Assembly: GCA_964019165.1 (NCBI GenBank)
Contig: OZ025282.1
Location: 9,644,229-9,708,228 of the forward strand
Length of the DNA stretch: 64,000 nt
From: Mastigias papua
Lineage: Eukaryota; Cnidaria; Scyphozoa; Rhizostomeae; Mastigiidae
Direction of reading: 5' to 3'
Below, piece by piece: positions 41,202-53,200 of the stretch (the first letter of the stretch is position 1; each line of letters begins with the position of its first letter). Made by a program: the position numbers and the translations under genes. The notes under the pieces are model-generated. The model searched no databases. It was not told the origin of the DNA and saw only the letters and a list, made by a program, of their open reading frames with translations.

Positions 41202-44200
41202 TTACAAGTGATGAACCCTATTCGGCATTACCAAATCAAGTTCCTCTTTGTCGAAAGTCTCTGCTGCCCCGCTTGATGGATTGTCTGCCTTTGGCGGATT
41301 AAGCAGGGCAGGACATCCCTCCTTTTTAGGATTCTTCTTGCAGTAACGGTATTTCTTCAGGTGACTTTCCAAATAACTCAAGGGGGAAGATCCCTGTGAT
41401 AGTGCTTGAAAATGGAATTCTTTTAGAGAGAAGAGCTTACCTAAATCGCGCTGTGTTTCATTCCTGTATCGCCAAATATCCAACTGGCCAATCATATAAG
41501 CAGTCGCTTGACCCGGGTTACTTTGATATCGTAACACTTCTTTCGTTGCAATGTCAGTCTTGTCCCATGCATACTTGCCGAATAAATCAATTGCATGTTG
41601 CCTCGTGAAGCCCTTATAGTGCAATCCTGTGTCGACAACCAGTCTTAAAGCTCTCCAAATCTATAATGAAAAAGATGGAGAATACTGCTCATGCCAATCA
41701 GTATACTACTAGCAAGGAAATGGTAACGATATATCTTAAAGACAACTTGTAGCTGCACTTGATGAACTGGCCTCGGTGAAAAGTTTGAGTAGGATTCTGA
41801 TGAATGTTGATGGAGATATCATCGTAATCACCATGACGATCATCACTATCTTCATTATCACTACCATTCTCACCACCACTATAACCATCATTATCATCAT
41901 CACATTCATACTTATCATCATCATCATGATCATCACTATCGTCATTATCACTCCTATTCTCACCACCATCATAACCACCATTACTTGTCTGTCTGTTTTC
42001 CATACGCCCCTTACGGGGCCAAGGCTGATCCTGAGGTCAGTTTCGCCTTCGAATTGTTCTAAAGAGGTGATTCAGTTGGCTACACTCAATCAACTCTGTT
42101 ACGCCAACAGCTACTTATCAGAACTGCAGCCTGAAACTGCTCAGCCTGACCTACTAAGGGGGTCTGGTTGGACAGTTTGCCACAGGTCATCAACATCTAC
42201 CCCAAGTCTGAATCTCGGCAAAATGAATAGCTATCAAGTCTCTTTGCGCCCGCTCACCTCCACGAGGCCTCCAACCATGGGCTAGCTACCATCATTATCA
42301 CTATCACAATCGTACCTCCGGGGGGAAGGGGTTAAACATTAAGAGTACTTACGGAAACAGGGGGCAGTCAAAAAGCGTATAACTGCGTACAAAGGGAAGG
42401 GGCTCGAAATTTTCGAAGAATTCTGTGTACATACTATGTGGATGGTGCCTTTCTTAAAAATCACCCTATTTATCATGACTGAGTTACCTTAGCATATTGT
42501 CACATAGAACAGTGCAGTATAGACTTACCTGCCACTTCAACATTCCAAACTTTTGCATCGGTTCATCCTTGTATGTATCAGTTTGTTTAGCAATCAAAGG
42601 GTTCTCTGCATACAAGGCCCAACCTTCTGTAAATGCAGTATAGTACGTCGAGTCATCAAGCCATTTGATATCTCCTCCGCAAGAATCCTTGAAATGTTCT
42701 GCATTTCCCTGAACCTAGAGGAGACAAATTGCATTAAGTCACCTTGGCGAGTCATTTGATCTTCAATATGTAATCGTTCAAAATATGAGTTGAAAGAGAA
42801 TGGAAATACCATGGTATAAAGCAAAGACCAAACAATCTGCATGGCAAAGGCTAAGTGGTCTCACCACTAGCAAAAAGATTCTGGTTACTGATAAAGCTAA
42901 ACTATGTTGAAGCAATATCACTACTGTGCTGTTGTAGATAGATGCAATTTAAAAAGAGAACAAAAGCAGGTTCATGAACCAGTTAAGAATCATATTGAGG
43001 CTGTCTCGACTGACGCGCGGGTTGTGCAGCTTGCTCCTAACATAAACGGCCAACACCAGAGAATTGGTTAAAGTAGTTACTAAAACCATGCGCAAATCAT
43101 TTATCATAGACTACCGTAAACCCTGAAACTGGACTCCTCCCCTGAAAAACTCCTCCCCCCTCGAAAAAGCACGCACAATGGAACTTCAAATTGCTAATAA
43201 GCACCCCATGAATAAGTCCCCATCACAGAAGACAGCCGACACTATGTTATTATAGATTGATACTTATACTTAGGCAGTACTGTTTATAATGGGGGAGATG
43301 TTTCGAAATAAGTCTATGGTCTATGTAAACTCCCAATGACCAAAAAACTTTATGGCTCAGAGTCACCTTCCTTCAGAGCAAGTCTCCTCTGGAACACACT
43401 TAGTGGTAAAATTAAGCAAAATCCAACTCTTACATCATTTAAAAATCAAATAAAATCATGGACTGGTGAAAAGTACACCTGCAGGTTATGTTTATAATGT
43501 ATTTCTCTATGTATAAATATCTAAGTAAATTTATTATATTATTTGGCTTTTTTTAATTTTTAGTTGGAATAGATTAGAACGCTGTACTAGGCTGAATCCA
43601 ATTATAAATAATGTTTATGATGATGATGATAAGTTGGCTATGTGGCATCTACATATAACTCTTTTAAACCTTCCTTTGAATAAGCCTTCCCCTCCTATGA
43701 GCCCCCTGCTAAGCAATATAGAAAATAAATAAGCCCCCAGGGGGCTAATTCAAAGATGTACGGCATTGCTTCTCGAATATCGTTTGATGATAATGAAAGA
43801 TCTGTAAGGTGGATACTTTAGGACTCTGTAACTGATAATTTTGAGGAAGCACCCAAGGAAGCACTACTTTAATGATCATTTCTGATGCAAGACAATTAAC
43901 AAGATCAAATTGCCGCGAATTTCCTTACTTGCGTATGATGTCCTGGCCGTGCTTCATGAGCATTCACGGAATACTCAGAGAACTTTGGTCCAAGATTTTT
44001 CAAAAAGAATGGAATATTGTAAATGGCATTTGTACTGCACTTCGCACCACTGCTACGGTAACTTTGAGCTGCTGTCGTTGGTCCGAAATCCGGTCTGAGA
44101 TCCACCGGGCAGTTTGGCGTTGTATGCTTATCACCAGAGAAATAAAACATGTTGATTGTCTTTGGGTCCAATTTCGCCATGGCCTGAAAGAAAATTAATA

Positions 44201-47200
44201 CAATGGATAGAACTATAGAAACTCACCTAAGTTTCAAGTCGATTCTAGAAATCAGACAATAATAATAATAATAACAATAATAATGCCAAATTTCTATAGC
44301 GTCACAATACAAAAATGATGCTCGGTTGCGCTTTAAAGTCTAAGTCCTATTTAAAATTTAAAAATCTGAATTAAGAATAAGCATGAAAATAATAGGATAA
44401 AAAGCATGTTAATATTTACAATTTTCAACGACGTATTGGAAAAACCAGTTATATATGTCCATATATATATATACTCAACCCAGACAAAGGAGATACACCA
44501 GGAGCCTGTATCTTCGACGGTATAACTCATAGCTAATATCATACTGACAAGGCAGTCCTACTGTCATTTTCATCATTGTGACAGAAAAGCAAAGAATCTT
44601 ACAGAATCAACCTTAAACCAAGAACACACGAAATCCATAAATCAAGACCTGCTTCATATATAAAAGTATTGTAACCTATTCCTTGAGTAATTTAAACTAT
44701 CAGATAATTTTACACTAATCTATCACTATACCGTATTGTTTCGACACGGTTGTTCCCACGCTGTTTTATTCATAAAATATAACGGCTTTAAGAAGTAGAA
44801 AGGTTTTTAGTAGCTACAAAGGAGAATTTAGCTTGCTTACGACAAAGACCACAGAGATGAAGATCTGAAAAGATTCTTGCGCTATTTGTTACTCCTTACA
44901 AAAAAACAGAAAATTTACAACTCCAAACTAGTTCTAGAGCAACAGTGTTTCATACGGGAACACTGGCGGAATTTAGGGGGAGCAGGGGGATTCCATTCAT
45001 TTTCATTTCATTTTTTAATATTTTATACATGATGGTCCCTCAGATCTAGTGTCAGTTTTACAGGGTGCCATGTTAAAACTAATTAAAATATTAATCACAA
45101 AGAATATAAATATAATTACTAACATAATCAATAACAATACTAATATATACGAAAAATAAAGTGCTAAAAGAAATTTTCTAATATTTCTCCACAAGCATGG
45201 CTTTCAACTTTCTACGGAATGACCCAAAAGTCATGGAAGATTTTATTTCACTAGGTAAGAAATTCCAGAATGATGATCCTCTGTAAGCAAAACAGTTTTG
45301 GCCATGCCTAGATTTTAATCTTGGAGGCCTTAAGCTCAAACTAGAGCTAAGTAAAGTTCCACTTATTATAGCACAGACTCTATTAAACTGCTCTGTAAGG
45401 TAGGGATACTTCCATTGAAGTAGATTAGTCGGTATTTTCGCGTATCGCGGGACCATTATATAAACTAAAAAAATGAATAGTTCGCAACTCTAACAAAAGT
45501 TGGCAAATATACCAGTGATGACCCCAACTACAGATTTGCAAAATTCCGCCACTGTACAGGCATACGAATGGGCGAGTGGCTGAGGGGTTAGAGCGCTTTA
45601 CTGTTGTGCCGAACACCAATGGTTCGAGGCGAACCCTCGGGCTATAGTTGGATACTTCCTCATTGTCCACCGAGGCAGCAAGTTTGTACCTACTGGCAAC
45701 ACTGGGAAGTTAAAGGCGGCGAGGAACGGAAGATTGTAGTAAATTTGTATTGATTAAAGTTAGCTACTGACTATTACGGACAATTTATTCTTAAAGAACT
45801 TACAGGACGGTGGTATGACAACCCTGTAGTTCAAAGAATGCCCAAGGCGCTCTTTAATTTTCTATTCCTTTGTGCGGGCTTTCAGTAGTTGTGGCGTATA
45901 AGGGAGGGAGAAGTTCTTTCCAAAATAAATCCGTAAGAAAATTTTCAATGATACCATAACTGATTTTCTTCATGCTGTCGTTGCAAAATGGTTCCATGAG
46001 AATACGTGAGCTCACTCGAAGTCAATATCATCATCCAGCTATCTTATTAAATGAGCTGGTAGAAATTTGCCAAAACATCTAATTTCCTATTGAACTTTCA
46101 TTGTAAATTGGGCTACCACGCATTTTGTTCGTTTCAATACTACACGAACAAAGTGTTTCAAAGGGGCACTGACATGTTCTTTGTGAAGGATCTTCGGACG
46201 AGTAGACTTTGTGCTTGATGAAATGACCTACATAACTGATCATGCTAAGGTTATTTTGATTTCTCAATTTCGGTATAGCAACTGACTGCTAGTTCTCTAT
46301 AGCCATTCCATTGACATGCGAGCTTGCACAATGGAGTCGCTGTGAGTGATCAGCATTCAACAGCTGAAGACAGCAGATGCCAAAAGACTGAAGAGCCTAT
46401 TCATGTCTCCTCGTAACACGAACTTTGTAATATCCTGATGAATACCATACAAACAATCCGCGTAAAAATCAACGTATTGCAACGATTGACAACATCGATG
46501 TCTTTCAAGGCAAAAACCTCACTAAATACCACGAAGACCCGTAAATTTTGAACACAGTCCCATATCAAAAGTGATGTCACGACACTACATCAAAGCAAAG
46601 GGGCTGCATAAGTCACTGAAATAAGAGGATGTTGTACGCTTACATACTGATGCAGAGTTTACGTAAAGGGAAATCGAAAAAGAAAAAAGAAACGAAAAAA
46701 GAAACCGTCAACATTTTAATCAAAGTGAGAGGCAACTCTCCCAATCAACAAATAGCAGTCGCCTACCTTTCTTGCAAAAGCGAACCAGGCTTCCATCGCT
46801 TTCCATCGGTTTGGGCAATATTTCTTTGCACTTTCGATCGTCTTGCAGAGTTTAAATGCGTCCCCTTCACTCTCGTTCTTAGGCAGTTCTTCAGTATTAA
46901 AAAAACTTACAGACACGTTCTTAAGAACCTTTTGAAACTCTTCAACTGCTTTAGTATCATTGTCGTTTATCTTTGTTACAGTCTTTGCAATGTCAACGGC
47001 CTGCATAAAATAATTCAAGATGATAAACTTGGAGAGTGGGAAATCGCAGCTAAATTTGGCTAGATCTCAAGAATAATAAGTCAAAAACTTTCAGCATATA
47101 ACTGGTTGGGCTTTATCGAAGCTGATTGAAGCCACTTGCAGAACTATCTCTGCCAAAAGTTTCGAGCTTTGTGTAAACCAAGTATACAATAAAGGGCAAA

Positions 47201-50200
47201 GCAAAGCAGATAAAACCGGAGCATATGAACACTCCGATTCGGAGCACATAATCTAACTTCCAATGGATTGGCATCTAATTAAAAGAAATTTCAAAGTGAT
47301 TTGTAGGGGGAATGGCAATATGTTTTTAAACGAAGTGGGTGGTACAACAAGCGGGTTCCGGCACTTCCTACTATACTACATGGTTCATATAAAACAAATG
47401 TATTCCTTAAAATACTATGCTATTCTTCGTCCTTTTAGCAGTTTCAAAAATTGTCTACTGTGCAGAGGTAGATTCAGTACAATTTGATTCTGAGGGAGGG
47501 GGTGCACAAAAGTTTTCAAGGCGACGTCTTTTTAGCAGCAGGTCGCATCTTTTACAAATCGAGATGCCTGTCTTGTGAACTTTCAATCTTACCTTATCAT
47601 TTGAACCTGTATTACCTGTATTACCTCCCCGAAGAGTTACTTAGACTCATCATAGCATAGTGACTCCCAGATAGACTAAGTGAAGCTCACAATGCTTTTG
47701 ATTTCCACAGAAAACTCAAATAAGCAGAATATCTACCCCTTGACAAAGCTTGAGCCTTGTATTATTCTCAAATTATTCTTAAATCTCAGCGATTCTGAGA
47801 ACTGCTATTCTTATAGACTATATTCCTATAAAAATGTGTGCAGAATAGTGAATTACCGGTTTGCGCACAATCCTGGAAAATTTGCCCCTGCTACTGGTGC
47901 ACAAAGAGAATTAACAACGCATGCAGACAAACTAAGCAGTAGTGAGCGAGTTAAAACATACAGGCATACCTCTGGGTATAAAGTATTGACCATTTTCCAT
48001 CCTAAGTCATGCACCTCGTTCGGCCCAATATCCTTGGTCGTAAAATAACCTAAAATCTTCTCATATGACTGGTTACCATCGATCTTCTGCGAGCCAATAG
48101 GTAAAACTTTAGTGGTAGGCTTACTCATATCTGGCTGGCCATTATTATATACATAATCAACTGGTAATCCAGAAAATCCACCAGGTCCGCCATTGTCTGG
48201 CCTACACTTGTTATAGTGATCATTCTCCAGATACCTAACAAAGCAGAGAACATGAAGGATGAGAGATCAGAGGTGTGAGATTCTCTACATGTATTTCCAG
48301 TACCGCAACTGGTTAAAGATATATATGACCCGCTGTTGCTTTATGATACTCATTAATAAGCAAAGAAATTTAAATGTAAAGTTGATGGCACTAACAGGAA
48401 TGCATCATGTGGAACCATCCATAGCTGAATAGTTATGTATAATATCCATAAGCATGCTTCACTAGGATGGTCACGGAAACACTTTAATTTTTTCCACAGA
48501 AAGATAACACAATTTGAAACTAGTTGGGGAAACCGTAGACTTATTTGGAAAACATATATGCCTACAAGATCCTGCATTTAACCCAACATTCATCCACAAA
48601 GTGTTGGACAGCATAACTAAAGGAGTGGCCAAATAGTCCAACATTGCATACAATATGCACTCAACAAATATCAGGCAGTAAATCTATAAGAATGACCAAC
48701 GATTCAACAAATGTTGGATGAAATTCTCTTCCATATTTATTTTCTTTATCACTATTGGCAAACGAAACGCGTGCTGACCTCGTTCGTTCTATATATCTCC
48801 GAAGGAGGCCTAGGCTTGAATTGAGGTAAGGCTTCTTTGGGCTATCTTAAAAGGTGATCAAAACCATACAACAACATCCTTCTGGCATTGTTTGAAGAAT
48901 GTTAGATCGTTTGGGAGGGGCGTAGGCCTTTGAATCACGCTACAGTGATCGATTTGTAAAGAGTCAAACACTGCGATACATTCAAAATCTCATCTACTTT
49001 GACGAATTTGTTGTTACATGTGAGCCAAAAAATTATGAGATGAAAAATGGTAAAAAGGAAATAAAAGTCGTATCAACTTACTGTAGCAATTTATGGATAG
49101 GAGTCCCAATGTACAATACAGCAGCCTCTCTGAATGTCTCATTGACAGTCTTCCCGTTGTCTATGGCCCATTTGTCCTTATCACCCTTCGTCAAATTAGC
49201 TAGAAAGCTCTCTGGATTGATTATGGGTGCCACATACCATGCAGAAAGGACACCTAACATTGCGAATGATCATGGAATTAAAGCAATAAGGATTTTCGGA
49301 CAGAAACGAAATGAAAATCCGAGAAAACGAGAGACCCGACCGGGAATCGAACTCTTAACTCTCGACTATGTACATGCAGTGCTCTACCCAGTGAGCTATC
49401 GGGTAACTATTTCGTATTTTTCGAAAAAACAGTACGCCCAAGAGATGAAATCCAAGAGAAAAAGGTTGATACTGTAAAGTCGGTACTGTAAGGCAATATC
49501 CCATCTTTACAACAGATAGCGACAAAAGGATTCATTTAAAAAAAATGATATGGAACCGTTACAGTAATATGAAAAGGTTGCGGGAATTAAATATAAGATT
49601 CCGCACGCAATAAAATTGCTTGTTCCATAACCCCAAGGAACTTATCTGCTACACCACAACCTCAAGAAGCATCATAAAAATATCTACGAAGTTGCTATTT
49701 AAAAGCAAAACAAAGAAAAATAAAGGACGAAAATGCACAAAATAAATCTCACCCTGAGGTCCACCGTCAGAAACTTTCACATATGATTCCTTCATGGCAT
49801 TCAATCCACCTAAACACTCAATTTTTGTCCTCACCATTCCAGTAGCTATTCCAAGCTTCATATTTGAGATGTACTGCGTTATCGTAACGTTTATATCCTT
49901 CATATGCTTGATAACATCATTGATCTCTTTAATATTCCTCGGTTTCAAGTTGCCAATGTTGTTATATATGTCATAACCGAGGCTGCATATTGGCTGCCAA
50001 CAAAAGGAGTTTGGGCCCAACATCCAGTCACCAGCGTAGTAATTTGCGTCGTATGGCGTGCCAAACATGTATTTCAAATAATGCTTGACTTGCAGAAGTG
50101 CTTTATATTCTCGTGGCTTTAGAAGGTTAGGGTTCTCTTTCTAAAAGAAAAATCAGGAACTAAACTATTTCCGATCGAAGTTACTACAGACAGATGAATT

Positions 50201-53200
50201 ATGCAGTGCCCTACTTGCGTTAACTGTCTAATCAAAACTTGACCTACAAGGCTAGCAGAAATACAAACGCATTTAACTGCACAGAATGTAACATTACTTG
50301 GGCGATCATGTTATCCTACACGTACTGCGAAAATGATGTCAATCTCAAAAGGGAGACTTGCTAAAGCAGGTGTCATTCTACTCAGCCAGATCTGTCTCCC
50401 CTTATAGTCATAAAGAAGAAAATGGTTCTCTTTTCAATTAGAAATCAAAGGAGCTAATCGAGCACCCTCATAATGCTTGGATCAAAAATCAAAGACTCGC
50501 TGCAGCAACGAAAGTCTGTCAAAACTGCTAAGGATCAAATATTAGCTACTACCTTTCTATTAAATTGCATCTCAATACAACCACTTAATGCATTTTAAGG
50601 AAATCTAACAAAATTTCAGGAAATGTCAGCCCCAAGTATGGCCAATCCTGATCCCAACCTTGCAACCATAAATCTCTCACCGCTTGAGGTACAGAAAGTA
50701 AGTCTACTCTATAACTTGGCAGATTCCAATCTTCAAAAACAGAAATTCCCTTCCATATTCCACATTTCTGCCCACATGCCCTTCTTCCACATGGAAAATT
50801 TCTTTCCTTCTTCCTTAAAAAACATAGTTGTAGGCAAACAGAATACAGCAGTGTGACCCTATTGTAAGGGTGCATACCTTGCCAAAATGCCAAATAGTAA
50901 ATTGCAAAGCAACATTGCAGTGCACACAATAAAGCCATGATGGTGCGCTGGACTAGAAGCGACCCCAGATTAGCACAATTTTCCTTCGCAGAACTACAAA
51001 TTGCTTATAACCCCAATTCGAATAGGCCCCATCACAGAAGATGAGGAGATCATTGCTATTGGCAAGCAGCTTCCAAACTGGGGCCCGAGACCCCTTGGGG
51101 GGCCGCAGAATGCTTCAAGGGACCTCAAAAGGGTCGCCGTCATTTTCTAGCGACTTGTATTAACTTTGATATGTGTTTTCTGCGAAAGTATATTTACCAC
51201 AGCATGTACTTATCGTATCCCTCCACGGGATCCTGATTCAAAAATTTGTCTACATGGGGCCGCCATGTACAAAAATTTGAAAAGTTAGGCAGCCACAGGT
51301 ATGGACAAACCTTTATAGTGGAAATACACTCTTTTTATATCATGAATAAAGGAGCCTGAAAATAAATCCCAGTAACATGTTTTCCAGCATTTTGCAAGAG
51401 CTTTCTCATTTAAGCTCCCGGGATAAGCACTCGTTCAAAAACATAAAAATACGCTCCTTGTGGGCTATTTTCGGGGATTTACGGTGATGGACAAGTAGGA
51501 GCAAGGTGACAGCAAAAGAGAAAGGACTCTTATAATTCAGTGGATAGTTTAAACGGTGACGCCAAAACAACAATAACTTCCTTGTTGCAGAAAATTAGGA
51601 ATGGTATGGCCTAACACGAAGCAGATTTTGAGAAGAAACAATATGGAATATTAGTAGGTGTACGCTAGTATAGTAGAGCCGCGTTTACACGAGCAATTTT
51701 CTATGACAATTTTCTATGGCAAGTTCCCTTGCTCGTGTAAACGGGCAGCAAGTCTTCCATGACAAGTGAAAATTGTTCGTGTAAACAGGCAACAAATTTC
51801 CATGACGATCTTTCTAACATGGTCATAGGTGTTTGCTGTCTTGTTTGCTGACGCAATTTTTCTTGGGAAATCAAATCAAATCAAATCAAAAGCAAATCAC
51901 ATCAAATCAATATTTTAAGTTGGTATTTACAGTAGTACTAAGATAACACGAATTCAAACCAACTATTTACAAGCATAATACATACAAAGTAGAAAAAATA
52001 ATATTTTTAATCAGCGACATATTTTACAGGTGTATCTATCTGCTGTCCAGTCTCTGACCCTCTTTTCAAAATGCGACAGTGTTGGTAATTGTTTGATACT
52101 GTCATCAAGAGTGTTCCAAAGGCAGCGAAAAGACTGCGAATCGAGTTCAAAGCCAAGAGTCTTAATTGCTGTTGGCAGCTTGCACAAGCTGTGTTTTCTT
52201 AGATTATACATTATGGGTCTCTTTTCATGAAATTCTCATACAATTGAAGGGTTGAAGTGATTAATGAACTTATAACTTTCTGTGAATTTTCTATATGTAT
52301 ATTATTGCTGCCAATTCGAGCGAGTAATGTTTCAAATGAAGAGTCGTAGTCTCTATAGAGAGGATCCGAAGTGCACGTTTATGGGTGTGGTCAATTTCTT
52401 TATTTGCACCTCTATTGCAGAATAGCCATATCAAAGGCCAATAACTGAGGTGCGACAAAATTATTGATTTGTTCAGCAAGGCGCTCTAGCCCCCTTCCAT
52501 GGCACCCCTGATAGCCATGGTGTTACTGATGCACCACTGCGATTCAAAGAACACGCTAAACTGCCTATTTTCTCTTTTTGTAATGTCTTAATTTCTGCGT
52601 TTTCTGTGAGGTAAAAGTTCCTTTACTCTTGATGATTAAATTGCTTTCCGAACTTCAACAAAATTTTTAAAAATTTCCTTAGAATACGCGCGCTTCCTGT
52701 AAAAAGTGCTAAAGCGACAAAGTCCCTAGTTTAAGGCAATTTCCTTAGAAGTGAGAATACTGGCCGTGCTGCAAAGGTCTGTGATTGAGTAAAACTTGTC
52801 AATCCACTTGTTTACACGAGCTTGTCACATGACCTAGTTTAAACGAATAAAAAAGTTATGAAAGAAAGATTGTCATAGAATAATTGCTCGTGAAAACACG
52901 GCTTAACAGTCATAAAATTTCAGCAACGATGTTAGAGTTTCCGTGACACTATAACGTTACACAGGCCGGCACTGCAGAAACAAAACTCTGGAATACAGAG
53001 ATCAACACAGGAAATATATAAGAATTAACTCAATGAGTTGACAGGCCTACGTGAAAATTGGAATTCTGAACGTATAGGAACCCTTCTTTGGTCTCTAAAC
53101 TCCAGTATTGGATTATCTTTAGTTTTTCAGCAGTGGAGCACTACGTTCTAACAAACCACTCTCTTATAAGAACCGCGCAATGGAAAAAGGGGTCTTGCTA

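Noticed and set aside
41776..42285. 169-residue plus-strand open frame, the longest in the window
   Set aside because: Its first half is an ATC microsatellite and its second half a dispersed repeat. It lies antisense in an intron of the DUF885 gene and has no recognised domain.
49040..49477. Plus-strand open frame of 145 residues
   Set aside because: It runs antisense over exon 3 of the DUF885 gene (49253-49082) and over a tRNA-like sequence; a shadow frame.
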